This document shows positions 10,170 to 20,559 of a stretch of DNA of 64,000 nt, one piece after another; within the stretch, counting starts at the first letter, position 1; every line of letters starts with the position of its first letter. Source of the stretch: Viola odorata (Eukaryota; Streptophyta; Magnoliopsida; Malpighiales; Violaceae). The DNA lies in assembly GCA_963691705.1 (NCBI GenBank), contig OY829538.1:34368836-34432835 (forward strand). The letters run 5' to 3'. A program made the position numbers and the translations under genes. The notes below the pieces were generated by a model. That model saw only the letters and a program-made list of their open reading frames with translations. It made no database searches and was not told the origin of the DNA.

Positions 10170-11287
10170 CTCTAATCCAAGACAAAATAAATAGCTCACC
10201 CGTCATACGATCCCCATCCTGACTCTTATGTTTCAGGAAGTGCAGCAGGGACTTCGCTTGGGCTTGGCTAAGATCTACAAATGGGGAATCGCCCAGTTCC
10301 GTGACTGAATTATCACGGACTGGCGCTGTAGGAAAGGGACCAGGAGAGGCTGCAGTGTCTGTAGTGGTGGGTGTGATGGGAGTCCCATGGCCAAACCCGC
10401 TGCGTCGGTCGCTCCCTCGGTTACGTTCAGACCACCAATCAGGGTAACATGTATCTTAAAACAGGAGGTAGTATCATGTCCTTTCTGCTTGCAGTGAGAG
10501 CAGACGAGCTTGGACCGGTCTACACGTTCCGATGGCAGCCGAGAACGATCGGCCCACAACGCGAATGCGTGGGCTCAATTACTTTCTCGCGAGCAATGTG
10601 ACGAGAGTTTTCTTCCTGAACAAATACCTGATAAGCTTCATAGAGAGGTGGCTGAGGTTTCTGGGAGAGCAGATTGGTGCGCACTGCAGAGTATAGATCG
10701 TCATCAACTCCAATTAGAAATTGATAGAAGTATGCCTTATCTTGATCATTAGCAAACTTCGAGGAGAGATCTCAGATACAGTGCTCGCAAAGACAAGTGG
10801 GTAGGGATTTCAATCGAGTCAATTCATCCCAAAGAGCAACCAATCGATTGTAGTAGTCATCTATCGACTCGCCCTTTGATTGTTTGCACAGTGTGATAGA
10901 AGAGCACAGTTGTTGAATGTGTGGACCGTTGTCCTTCATGTACTTGCGCTCCAAAAATAGCCACAGAGGTCGAGCTTCTTCATGATACGGGACGGAGGTG
11001 GCAACTCTAGCGTCCATCGTTCTAGTGAGCCATGAAATAATCATGGAGTTCACGGTTTCCTAATCTGAGATCTTCGTCCCATCGGTGGGCTTCTTGATTG
11101 AACCATCAATGAATCCAAATTTGCGGTGCGATTTCAGGGCTAGCATGATCGCTCTCGACCATGCAACAAAGTTATCCCCCTTTAGAACTGTGTTGGTGAT
11201 CACGTTTTCGGGTTGATCTCCCGAGGAAAGGTAGAAGGGAGATTGAGTTCTATTTTCGGGAGGTTTAGGTTTGTCTGTGGTGGCCAT
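10170..11287 (-). pseudogene. Copia-type gag, truncated at the start of protease
   Basis: ATG at 11287 opens a gag of the plant copia N-terminal type: SPFYLSSGDQPENV, then LKGDNFVAWSRAIMLAL and FGFIDGSI. Capsid-like sequence follows, and a CX2CX4HX4C zinc knuckle (CSHCKQKGHDTTSC) near 10495. The knuckle packages RNA in intact elements. The frame is broken by TAG at 11060-11062, a TGA near 10770 and a frameshift before the knuckle. The last recognisable residues (DRMTGELF then SWI near 10180) are those that precede the protease active site, so the element is cut there and lacks protease, integrase and reverse transcriptase. It belongs to the LTR at 11472-11600. Confidence 0.8.
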
Positions 11288-11453
11288 GTCGGAGTCGGAG
11301 GTGATCGCGGTAGGCGAATCACTAGATGGCGCGAATAAGGCGCGAAGGGGACGATTGAGGCTATGTCAATCGCAGTAGGCAGATTGACGGGAAGAGGGTA
11401 GGTTTGTTAATCGCAGTAGGCGGATCAACACGAAAAGGATAGGTTTGCTAGGC

Positions 11454-11471
11454 GGCTTGGCTCCGCTACCA
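11454..11471 (-). other. Primer-binding site of the truncated copia element
   Basis: On the minus strand the bases just inside the LTR read TGGTAGCGGAGCC, close to the TGGTATCAGAGCC complement of initiator methionine tRNA used by most plant copia elements. Confidence 0.65.
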
Positions 11472-11600
11472 TGTTAGGTTTTGGGAAATCTGTTTCCTTA
11501 CTTTATTTATCGTTAATACATGAGTATATATACAAGATAACGTTGGGTCCTAGAGGCCCAATATACAATATACGAACATAATATTATATTAGTCCCAACA
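11472..11600 (-). repeat. 5' LTR (129 bp) of the truncated copia element
   Basis: On the minus strand it begins TGTTGGGACTAA and ends AAACCTAACA, giving the TG...CA ends of an LTR, and it contains a TATATATA promoter-like run. It sits directly upstream of the primer-binding site and gag. No 3' LTR was found, consistent with truncation at about 10170. Confidence 0.75.
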
Positions 11601-12235
11601 GGATCTTACTATTATTGATATTCTTTTTTAGATAAGTTGTATTATTTTTTACGAATTGACAATCGGTCGTATATGAAAGTTTTCGTGCACGTCAAAACTT
11701 TACACCATTTTGACGGCTCGAACTGTAGACAACTTTGGCACCAGCCATGGCGTGCTAAATGTTAGGTTATCGACGACTGACGCAAAAGAATTCCGTTGAT
11801 AACCATTTTGTCGAGTATTTCCGTCCTAAATGGAGGAACAACCTGTCAATAATCAACTCATAATTGGTTTTTGATTTTTTTATACAAAAATATTTATTTA
11901 TAAATAGCTAGGTACGTAAGTTTAGATATAATATTTAAAGGCTTAAGCGCCACTTTCTTCTATTTGTCTGAGTTTTTCAATTAGATCCATACACTTAAAA
12001 AATCTCAAATTGATTAGTAATTTAAATTTATAAGAATTATAAATGAACACTAAAGAGATATATATCATCACAACTTATAATTCATTAAAAATAAGTATCA
12101 TTATATTTGTTGTATATATACTTATTTATATTAAAATTAGAATTATTATTTTCAAATTGATAATAAAAATATCCGTACAAAATTATTGTACATGTAATAT
12201 GATTATGTATTTCATAATTAAACTAATTAAAGATT
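11601..12235. other. Non-coding stretch, possible DNA-transposon debris then AT-rich DNA
   Basis: 11640-11850 has CG-containing words (TGACGGCTCGAAC, ATCGACGACTGACGC, TTGTCGAGTATTTCCGTC) of the type found near CACTA ends, but no terminus is visible. 11870-12235 is very AT-rich; a 73-codon frame there is compositional. An AATAAA at about 12233 may be the polyadenylation signal of the neighbouring minus-strand gene. Confidence 0.35.
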
Positions 12236-13807
12236 TTATTTTAAACTATAAGTGTGTCGTTTAGTTTTGGCCCACTCGCTCGTGTGATAGCACATCCCGA
12301 TAGGCAAAGGCCATAAAACGCAAATACCTACGCAACATGAATAACTCCACGTACAATAATTTCCAAGGAAACCGCAATCCTTAATATGAACTTGAGAATT
12401 CGTTCCACTGGCATGAACCATCATGGGCCGTGCGGCGGGTGGATGTTCCGCCGCAAGCAGTAGGAGGGCTACGCCCACAATCAGTGTTTTAAAAACGGAC
12501 CCGCAGTGACCTGTTGGATCGATTTGAACCGAGTTAAATCGAAGTTCAACTGGGTTGGACCGGATTGACCCGTTAGATCTTTTCAGGTCGTTTACACATC
12601 GAACCGTTCAATTTTAGATAATTGAACCTGATTGAACCAGATTGAACTGGCTGGTTTTTCTATCTAATGTATGTAGCATTTTATAATACATCAAAATCAA
12701 ATATCAAATAGATCAAAAGTTAAAAATAAAGAAACAATCCAACATTGAAATGAAATGATATTTAAAATTCAAACACTTAAATCATTAAAATACGTAGTTC
12801 AAAATTTTAATTTATCTTCTATTATTATAATTTTTACCCATTTATACAATGAAAATTTATTTTGCCCAACCCATGCATGTTAGTTTTTGGGCTCTCAGCC
12901 CATTTCTTACTTTATCAAGCCCACAACCGAACTCAATTTTCTTTCTTTTCTTGGGTTGAGCCCAACCCCTCTCTTTTCTTTCCTCTTCTCTTTTCTTTCT
13001 TTCCTTTCTTTCTTTTGTTTTGGCTGAAGAAACCTCTCTTTCCTTTCTTTCATTTCTTTCTTTTTTCTTTCTTTCCTCTCTTCTTTCTTTTTTGTTTCTC
13101 TTCGAGGCACATGGAACGACGAGGTATGTCGTCGATCCCCCTCTTACCACTCATTCTCTCTCTCTTCTCTCTCACTCCTCTCACACTCCAGTCTCCTCCA
13201 CCGTCCCCGAATGGTTTCCAGGTTTGTTGTCGTTTTGGGTTTTTTGATTGGTTTCCTCTGTTTGTGTTGTTTTATTTTTTTATTTCTGGAATTTGATGTG
13301 GTGGAATTTTTGGAATTTTTTAGATTGAAGGGGTAATTTCGTGCTTGTGTTTGTGTAGTTCGGAAAATTTCGGGTACACCGCACCATCGTCCTTCTCCTA
13401 TTCTTGTTCTTGTTCTTGTTGCTGCAAATATCATTTCCGGGAGATCAATGCAGTGGATTCTTGATGACTAATCAAGAAGATAACCGGTTTTGCTAAATGG
13501 GTTTTCTTGAATTCTTGGGTTATTAGAGTGAAAAAAGATGTATTTAATTTTTAGGAGTTGGAATTCAATTGTTTGAGATGGGAAGAAGAGAGAACCGACC
13601 GGTTTGATAATGGGTCGGCCAGGTTACCGGTTTTGTAAAAATCGACTGGGTCGGTCAGTTTTTTCTAGTCAGAGTGTAATTCCGATCAAATAGTTGAACC
13701 GAACCGAAATTCTCTTCAAGTCACCAATTCACTGGTTCAACCGTCAGATTAGTCCGGGTTTTAAAACACTGCCCACAACTACATCTCAAAACCAACTCTT
13801 CTTTCAT
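12236..13807 (-). pseudogene. Small secreted cysteine-rich (knottin-like) gene split by a hAT element
   Basis: From 12481 down to the TAA at 12236 a minus-strand frame gives a hydrophobic signal-peptide tail (VALLLLAA), a short spacer and a compact domain with six cysteines spaced C-X6-C-X5-CC-X3-C-X9-C. This is the cystine-knot (knottin) order seen in plant antimicrobial peptides of the Mirabilis/pokeweed type. No ATG opens the frame: it runs directly into the hAT element at 12482. On the other side of the insert (13772-13807) the sequence resumes, with an ATG at 13807 that is one base out of frame and an in-frame TGA (13786-13788). The gene therefore looks dead. AATAAA overlaps the stop. 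The fold is inferred from cysteine spacing only; the target is unknown. Confidence 0.5.
12482..13771. mobile_element. Non-autonomous hAT element 2
   Basis: A 1290-bp element with ends CAGTGTTTTAAAAACGGAC and, reverse-complemented on the right, CAGTGTTTTAAAACCCGGAC. The 8-bp flanks CCCACAAT (12474-12481) and CCCACAAC (13772-13779) differ by one base. About 300 bp at the left and 165 bp at the right match hAT element 1. The interior (12860-13480) differs: a pyrimidine-rich CTTTC stretch (12940-13100) is followed by a possible plus-strand exon around 13110-13222 and a possible second exon from about 13358, separated by a GT...AG interval. That cargo was not recognised. Confidence 0.82.
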
Positions 13808-14608
13808 GGCTCTCCATTTCTATATATATGTATTCAAATATTAATTAATTATTTAATCACCATGATATACATAAGTGTATATAGGCATTCCTTCTCAACT
13901 TTTGGTGACTGATTTTAGAAATGACTATGTGTTATCATAAGATACTCATTTAGTTATTTTATAGATATCAAATAAATAGAAAATATATATATAAAAAATT
14001 CTAATAAAAAGTTAATTATTGTCTTGAAAAATGAAAAAATTATAATTATTTCATAATTACTCATCGTATTAACAAATGAAAAAATATATAGTAATGAGTA
14101 ATTACTCCAAACTTTTTCCAAGACTATTTATAAAATAAATAGCTGAGGGGGTCCACGTCTATACAAATTGAACTTGGAGCTTTTGGACAGCCACCACCTT
14201 CTTTTAACCCTTGGATGCAATGGACCAATTCTAACCGTCAAATCTAAATACTTGGACTATATTTGGTCATTTGTGACTCTGACACAATGACCCACCAGTG
14301 GCCCACCACTTTCCGATACATGTTATCTGTGATAAACAACGTTTAACCCCTAATTTTTTTTCCTTCTGTTTTTTGAAAATATTTTTTTCTTATTATTGAT
14401 TAAAAGAAAATACAAGACAAATTAATTGATAATTATTTACGAAATTACAGCTTGTCCATCCCAAAATCGGTAGCTTCTTCTTCAAAACCCATTGCTCCAT
14501 CCCAAAAGTAAAACCTAACTCCATCCATCCATCATTTTCCTTCTCAAGATCAAAACCCATGCCCATCCATCATCTTCTTCTCAAAGTCTCTTTCCAAAAT
14601 CAAAACCA
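13808..14608. other. AT-rich intergenic sequence
   Basis: No gene or transposon end was recognised between the split knottin-like gene and the CACTA terminus. It contains ATATAT-rich segments near 13820 and 13985 and a somewhat less AT-rich patch at 14150-14330. Confidence 0.45.
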
Positions 14609-14697
14609 CACTACAAAAAAATCAAGATTTACCAATGAGAAAAAATTGTCGGTAAATTTCAATTCCCGTCGGTATAAAGGTCATTGCAATATGATAT
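14609..14697. mobile_element. Terminal fragment of a CACTA (En/Spm-like) transposon
   Basis: CACTACAAAAAAATCA is a typical CACTA-superfamily terminus, and the following bases contain subterminal words TTGTCGGTAAAT and CCGTCGGTAT. The element appears cut after about 90 bp by the adjoining LTR-like repeat; the opposite TAGTG end was not found. Confidence 0.6.
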
Positions 14698-14699
14698 TT

Positions 14700-16139
14700 T
14701 TTGATAGATGAGCCAGTCGGAAATTAGGAGGACGCTATCTATCTAAAAAAAGATAGACTTGATTGCGGGTCGAAGGTATCAAATTTAGTTGTATAAAATA
14801 TACGAATTCAGGGGTAGGAATACAATTTATCACTCGTCCACAAGGAACTTGTAAATCGTGGCAAGAGGATCGTCCATAGAGATCTTTCGGGAAATTGTAG
14901 TTTTGACTCGACTTCCTCGTCATTGGAATTGAGGGGTTTTTGTTCTGCAATCAAGATAAACAAAGCAATAAAAAGGAACAAGGCAAAAATTAAATAAAGA
15001 AATAATCTTAGGCAGAAATGAATCTTAGCTAAGATTGGTGATTAAGATTGGTTGTGAACTGATGTGGGGAAAACTCATGGTAAGGGCAAATTCGTGAGCG
15101 CAATCCTTGTTTATTCGATCATTAACTTTTAGATTTTCTCCTTCTTCCTCATAACACTTCTATAGATTGGGAGGTACTCCTTTCCAATCCTACTTTCCTC
15201 CTCTTGAAATCACTAGGCGGGAACTCCCTCTCCCAGTGATCCTAGCCAACGAACACCTTACTGGTTAAAGGCTTTATCCAATTGGCTTGAGTCGCATGTG
15301 CTCTCTCAATGGTGCAGGGAAAGACAAGGTCTAGGTCAAGCTGCTCCCAAGTCGGAGCCCTAGATTGTCAGTCTAGTTAAGCCTATATCGATCCAAGTCC
15401 ACTAGCTTCAGCGAGGCTAGATGCCTACTTGCTTCACTCCGGTTTCAACTCGTCCCCTTCGTGACTAGCTACAAATTCCCTTATCTAGCCCTAGGTTGAT
15501 CAAATCTTTGCCTAGATAGGAACCGGTTTGTTAAACTAGAACTTGAATCAATTACGAACGAGAGGATATTGAGGACAGATCGGTCTCACGTTTCACAAGT
15601 GCACTCACTCAACCCTTACCAAGAATTGAGGGTTTAACTACTAGACATAATAATTAATGAAGCAAAGAAATAATTGATGAACATAAAACTAAATTAAACC
15701 TGCGATATTCAAAGTGAATTATCGCAGTGCAAAGTGTTTACAATCCAGAAGTTGGAAGAAGGAAGATACCGTAATTGACAACCTTCCCTAACCTTTAACA
15801 AGGTTAGAGTCCCCGCCCCTTACGTTTCTTTCCAAATTCCAAACTTCAAAAAAGTATGAGATAAAACTAAATCTCAATTGTTCAAATTTGAAACATAAAT
15901 AAAATAAAATAAAAATTAAAACAGATAGATTGTTTTTGTTCAAAAGCGGAATCAGATTGAATCCGAGAGTCCTCCCAGCAGACGCCTCAACCGGCTGTCG
16001 GCTCAATCTAAACGCGTCCTCCTTGAATCCTTGATTAGCACGCCTCTAGCTCGGCAATCTTGGCCAAGCCTGCGGCCAAGATTGCTACTCTGCGCTTAAG
16101 ACTGGCATTTCCTCCATTTGCTTCATCACCCGTGATTTC
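14700..16139 (-). repeat. LTR-like repeat H, copy 1 (likely 3' LTR of an Athila-type element)
   Basis: 15140-16080 is a diverged copy of 20580-21440 in the same orientation. Shared landmarks include an ACTCC-rich opening, a GAGGCCCTAGRTTGTCA-type block, ACCAAGAATKGA and the terminal CAAGCCTGCGGCCAAGA hairpin. The left part (14700-15140) has the phrase CACTCGTCCACAAGGAACTT, similar in position to the CGAACCACAGAGATTGAA of the Athila-type LTRs further right. It abuts a minus-strand pol, as a 3' LTR would. Exact ends were not determined. Confidence 0.55.
16054..16085. repeat. Perfect 12-bp stem hairpin in LTR-like repeat H
   Basis: GCAATCTTGGCC and GGCCAAGATTGC form a perfect inverted repeat around an 8-base loop (AAGCCTGC). 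The related repeat copy has the corresponding hairpin at 21415-21440, with the same loop and one mismatch in a shorter stem. Confidence 0.7.
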
Positions 16140-16899
16140 CTTCAAAAGAAGACAGATTGACGTGAATAAGCTCTATATTGCCTACATATTGGCAGATGGC
16201 ACGCCTTTCCGTACACTAATTTGTACGGAGTCATTCCTATGGGAGTTTTTTAGGCGGTTCTGTACGTCCACAACGCATCATCGAGCCTTTGGCTCCAATC
16301 TCGTCGATCTAGGCCAACTGTCTTAGCTAAGCTCAATTTAACCTCTCTGTTTGATACTTCTGCTTGGCCATTTGACTGAGGTTGGTATGCAGTGGAAACC
16401 TTGTGCGTTACTCCATATTTCCTAAAAAGGGAAACAACAATCCTATTGCAAAAATGTGTCCCACAGTCCCCTTAGGTATTCCAAATCTGTTCAAAATGTT
16501 AGTTTTCAAAAATAAAATAATAGTTTTAGCATCATTGGTCCTAGTTGCTTCCGCTTCTATCCATTTAGACACATAATCCACAACAAGCAATATATATTGT
16601 TTCCCGTTTGACATAGGAAAAGGCCCCATAAAATCAATACACCATAAGTCAAAAATCTCGCAATTCAATATAACATTCATGGGCATTTGATTTTTAGAAC
16701 TTATGTTTCCTATATTTTGGCATTCAGGGCATGTCTTGCAGAATTTATAGCTATCATGAAATAGAGTAGGCCAATAAAATCCCGACTCAAGGACTTTTAA
16801 GGCTGTCGTCCTAGCTCCAAAATGTCCACCACATGCATAAGAATGACAAAATCTTAAGACAGACGAGACTTCACTTTCAGGTATACACCTTCTAATCAA
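16140..16899 (-). pseudogene. Athila-type integrase, 3'-truncated (element A)
   Basis: The frame from 16899 shows the integrase zinc-binding region (HSYACGGHFG, then CKTCPEC) and the core start with IDFMGPF carrying the first catalytic Asp, then [10 protein letters not shown] and RFGIPK. The open frame ends at 16408. Further degenerate core sequence can be followed to about 16150 ([10 protein letters not shown], then [15 protein letters not shown]) through stops, after which the LTR-like repeat starts. The segment with the second Asp is lost or scrambled. The chromatin-facing C-terminal part is absent. It continues the reverse transcriptase upstream, with a 4-base overlap and a frame change at 16896-16899. 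Confidence 0.8.
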
Positions 16900-18240
16900 T
16901 TGATCAGATCCAATTTTCCAAAGATAAGGGTCATCACAGATGAAATACCTGTTGTCATGCTTAATTTTACTTTTTCTTGAGCCGTTATGTCTCCAAAATG
17001 TTTACCCGTGGCGAAGAAATTGATGAGATCAGCATACCATGGTCTAATCTCCTGAATCACATATAGGTGTTCATCTGGAAAGTCATCTCTGATTGGTGCC
17101 AAATCGACTTTCACAAAGCATCTGCTCAGGTGGTCCGTGACTAAGTTTTCCTTTCCTGCTTTGTCCTTTATCTCCAAATTGTATTCCTGCAAAAGTAAAA
17201 TCCAGCAGATCAGTCTTGGCTTAGATTCTGGTTTGGCTAAGAGATACCTCAAGGCCGCATGGTCAGAAAATACTATGACTTTTGTTCCCAATAAATATGA
17301 TCTGAATTTATCCAATGCAAAGATTATTGCAAACAACTCCTTCTCCGTAGTGGTGTAGTTATTTTGTGCCTCATCTAGCATCTTGGAGGTGTAGTAGATC
17401 ACGTGTGGATTTCTATCCTTTTTTTGCCCTAGAACTGCACCAACGGTTGAGTTACTGGCGTCACACATCAATTCAAATGGGAGGCTCCAATCTGGTGCTT
17501 GCATGATTGGGGTTGTTGTGAGTTTCTCCTTAATCTTGTCAAACGCTACTTGGCAACCCTCATCAAATTTGAAATCCACTTCTTTTTGTAACAGCTTGCA
17601 CATCGGCTCAACAATCTTTGAAAAATCTTTGATAAACCTGCGGTAAAATCTTGCGTGGCCAAGAAAACTTCTAACCTCACGCACGCATGAGGGGTAAGGC
17701 AGACTTTTAATAACATCAATCTTATCTTGGTCAACTTCTATGCCTTTTTTAGAAACAACGTGGCCTAGAACAATATCTTGGTCTACTATAAAATGGCATT
17801 TTTCAAAGTTTACCACTAGATTAATGCTCACACATCTTTTCAAAATATTTTTAAAATTAGATAAGCATTGATCAAAATTATCACCATAAATGGTGAAGTC
17901 ATCCATAAATACTTCAATACTTTTTTCCACATATTCTAAAAAGATACTCACCATACACCTTTGAAAGGTGGCCGGTGCATTGCACAATCCGAATGGCATC
18001 CTCCTATACGCAAAGGTTCCGAAGGGAGATGTAAATGTCGTCTTATCTTGGTCCTCTAGTGCCACTGGGATTTGATGGAACCCAGAATAACTGTCTAAGA
18101 ACAGTAGTGGGACTTACCAGTCAGTCATTCCACAATTTGATCAATGAATGGTAATGGAAAGTGGTCTTTCCTAGTGACTTGGTTAAGCCTACGGTAGTCT
18201 ATGCAGACCCTCCATCCATTCTGAATTCTTGAGTTGATCT
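16896..18240 (-). pseudogene. Athila-type reverse transcriptase-RNase H (element A)
   Basis: The open part (16896-18065, 389 codons) begins inside the reverse-transcriptase fingers ([20 protein letters not shown]), has the catalytic FMDD at residues 53-56 (YMDD in retroviruses) and runs into RNase H (FELMCDASN, then [10 protein letters not shown], then [11 protein letters not shown]), the connection and the ADHLSR-type end. 18066-18240 is the broken N-terminal part (WRVCIDYRRLNQ and DHFPLPFIDQ readable, then frameshift). The motifs are those of the Ty3-gypsy Athila lineage. No gag or protease for this element is present; at about 18240 it is replaced by a Harbinger fragment. Confidence 0.88.
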
Positions 18241-18328
18241 ATCACATAATACAACCAATCCCATTGCCAAACCCTCCTCTACACTAACTCCTCTGGACGC
18301 GCATATTAATTCCATCCCTCTCACCCGA

Positions 18329-18514
18329 TCACATAAATTCAGAAACACGTGGTCGCATACGAAAGTTTTCATAACATATAGTTGGATTTCCCACTAAAAC
18401 TTCAAGGATATAATCTCTAGCACTAAGCATAGATGTGCGATAAGGCATTCTTCCAATATAACTACTTTCACCTTCCATTAGCATAGGAAGCTGTGCCAAT
18501 TCTTCCAAGTCCAC
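18329..18514 (-). pseudogene. PIF/Harbinger transposase N-terminal fragment
   Basis: A 61-codon frame with PYRTSMLSARDYILEVLVGN then a CYENFRMRP stretch, which matches the segment preceding the DDE core of plant PIF/Harbinger transposases (usually S/T-x-L-x-G-R-D then E-L-L-x-G-H then C-x-x-x-F-R-M). The equivalent in the complete transposase at 50243-50715 is LSGRDLRSINMFRMDKD. The catalytic core is missing. It is flanked by fragments of two gypsy elements in opposite orientations, so its own ends are lost. Confidence 0.6.
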
Positions 18515-18765
18515 ATGTTAGCTAGAGGAGGGAAGTAGGAGTGTATAGGAGTCCTTGCATTCTATAGCGGTACTATGAAAATGAGGATAAAAATCACTAA
18601 ATCAATGATCAAATTATAAGAAACGTAGCTCACCAGATGCTTTTACCGGGAACCTCCATCCTTTGAATTTCCAACAGTTATTTTACCTTGGCCAAGCCTA
18701 TTTTATTGTTTAATTGTTACTCTTCTATTTTTAGTTCCAGAATCCAACCAACAACTCTAAGAAGT

Positions 18766-18990
18766 GTAACATGAGCTACGATAAAGCTGGAGAGGCGAGC
18801 AAGCTACAGATTCATGAGCTGGAGGAACTAGGCAATCAAGCTTATGAGAACCATCTCATTCTAAAAACTAGGATCAAGAACTACCATGATAAGAAAAATA
18901 TGGAAAACCCTTTCTTTGCGGGGGGAGAGGGTCCTTCTCTATAATTCTCGATTTAAATTATTTCCTGGTAAGCTTAAACGAAATGGGCTC
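18766..18990 (+). pseudogene. Ty3-gypsy integrase C-terminal fragment, plus strand
   Basis: Reads AGEASKLQIHELEELGNQAY, then a YHDKK motif; after a frame change it gives LLYNSRFKLFPGKLK. This is the usual end of Athila-type integrases (residues before and in the C-terminal SH3-like fold; compare [18 protein letters not shown] at 36210-36270 on the other strand). It is the only plus-strand gypsy coding piece in the window, so it comes from a separate, otherwise lost element. Confidence 0.7.
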
Positions 18991-18992
18991 TA

Positions 18993-19100
18993 GCGGCATA
19001 CCGCTCCAGCCCTAGCGGCATGCCGCTAGCCCCGACATTGCCACAAATAAATTGACACCGAGCCTAGCGGTATACCGCCAGGCACCAAGCGGCATACCGC
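18993..19100. repeat. Cluster of four GCGGYATRCCGC palindromes
   Basis: Near-identical 12-bp words at 18993-19004 (GCGGCATACCGC), 19015-19026 (GCGGCATGCCGC), 19067-19078 (GCGGTATACCGC) and 19089-19100 (GCGGCATACCGC). The second lies in a perfect 18-bp palindrome (19012-19029) and the third is also perfect. Start-to-start distances are 22, 52 and 22. The cluster lies just after the integrase tail, in what would be that element's 3' non-coding region. Confidence 0.75.
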
Positions 19101-19378
19101 CAGACCCATTTTGTGGATTTTGCCAACCTTTTGAGCAGCCCCTTTCAGAGCTTCAAGGCCCATTTGTTAAGGGTATTGGGGTATTTTCCCCTTGTAATTA
19201 GCTTAGGTATTTAAAGTGTAGAAGGGTTCATTTCTACACTTGTCTTTGTTTTTGTGTTATCTTCAACCTAGACCAAACTCTCAGCTGGCTTTTTAGGTTC
19301 CTAAAACCAACACTAAATTTTATTGCAGGAATAACTTGTAAAAATATTGTTAAATAAATTCTCAAATGTTATTTAAAG

Positions 19379-19627
19379 CTATATAACTAATTTATTTAAA
19401 ATGAAGTGATTGATTTTTTGTTTATATAACTTAGCTATATGTATACATAACATGTAAAAGAATGGGTTCAATGCGGAAAGGGCATCCAAAATTGCCTTGT
19501 TGGTGTGCTCTTGGGATTCCCATTGGCGTTGCAATTCAGCCATTTGGACCATGAGGGCAGCCATGGCCAGATTGAGGGTAGAAGACTCCTCGGACCCATT
19601 TCCCCTTGGAGAATTATCACTAGTCAT
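19379..19627 (-). pseudogene. N-terminal gag-like fragment of the G-element family
   Basis: ATG at 19627 starts MTSDNSPRGNGSEESS followed by a predicted coiled-coil helix (AALMVQMAELQRQWESQEHT). The sequence upstream (19628-20545) is clearly related to the leader of element G at 41816-43300, where the corresponding frame also starts MTS. The open frame stops being gag-like at about 19470, where AT-rich sequence begins. No LTR of this copy is preserved. The function is inferred only from its place in the element. Confidence 0.45.
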
Positions 19628-20559
19628 AATTAAATATACCTACAAAAATAAACAAACGCAATTTATATCGAAAAAGTTAGTCACTCCCTCAGGTGTTTAG
19701 GCTCTCGTGTTTCACACACACTCTAATAATCTCACTAACTCACCCACTCTTATCTCCAACGCAAACCAAGTAATTAAGCTTAACACAAGACTCTAAGACT
19801 CAAAAGAGCACATGGAATGCAAAGAAAACCAATGACCTAGAGTAGATAGATGTAGGAAACAAGGCACGAAAACTACAAGACACTAAAGGAAAGGCTAGCT
19901 CAAATGGACAACTCAAGAAGAAGAGAAAATGAGCGATAAAGAAATTGCACAATTTGAAAAATATTTGGAGGGAAAATAGCCAAACTTGTGTTCTTCACAA
20001 AAACCTTCACTATAAAATGATGTAATTCACTTCAAATGCATACACATATGTAGTCTCTTGCTTGTGACTCAATTGTATTCTTTCTTTTTTTTGGAATTGA
20101 TCTTTGTTTTAGTTCCTTTCTCTTTTCTTTTCTATTTTTTTTAATTGAGTGCAAGAGAGCTCACTCTTGTGACATGTATTTTAGAAGAAGAAGTGAAAGA
20201 CAAGTAGTTTTGCAAGTGAAAAATATTTTCTCACTAAATGCCAAAATGTATGATGTGGTAAGTCAAAGTGAGGTGTCAAGTTTTGTGTGGATGACAATGC
20301 AAATGATGTGTCAAGTGATGTGGTTGTGTATGACAAGAAAATTGAGTGTAAGGATGAAGCCCTAGGGTCAGCTATATGAGGGTAAGTGGAGTAGTGAGCA
20401 AGCTGAAATGCTTGGCTCACAATGAGAGATGTGGCCGGCTAGGAGGTGAGCACAAAAATGAGATAACTAGCTAGCAAACAAGCAAGTCCACATGGCTCTC
20501 ATGGCTCATCATAGGAAGCTCCAACACAACAAGTAACAACAAGATGAATGCAAGGACTC
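19628..20559 (-). repeat. Untranslated leader copy related to element G
   Basis: Non-coding. It shares with 41820-42740 the opening near GTTAGTCACTCCCTCAGGTGTTT, the CTCTTGCTTGTGACTCAATTG block, the GATCTTTGTTTTAGTTCCTTTCT block and the GTGACATGTAT stretch. This is the region between primer site and gag in element G. No primer-binding site is present here; the copy ends against LTR-like repeat H. Confidence 0.6.

Noticed and set aside
12043..12264. A 73-codon plus-strand frame
   Set aside because: Ile/Lys/Tyr-rich translation of very AT-rich DNA; no motif, promoter or homologue-like pattern.
12857..13434. Frames of 67-144 codons in the pyrimidine tract of hAT element 2
   Set aside because: Phe/Ser/Leu or Lys/Glu/Arg low-complexity translations of a CTTTC-rich stretch. 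Only a possible exon near 13110-13222 is mentioned, as unidentified cargo.
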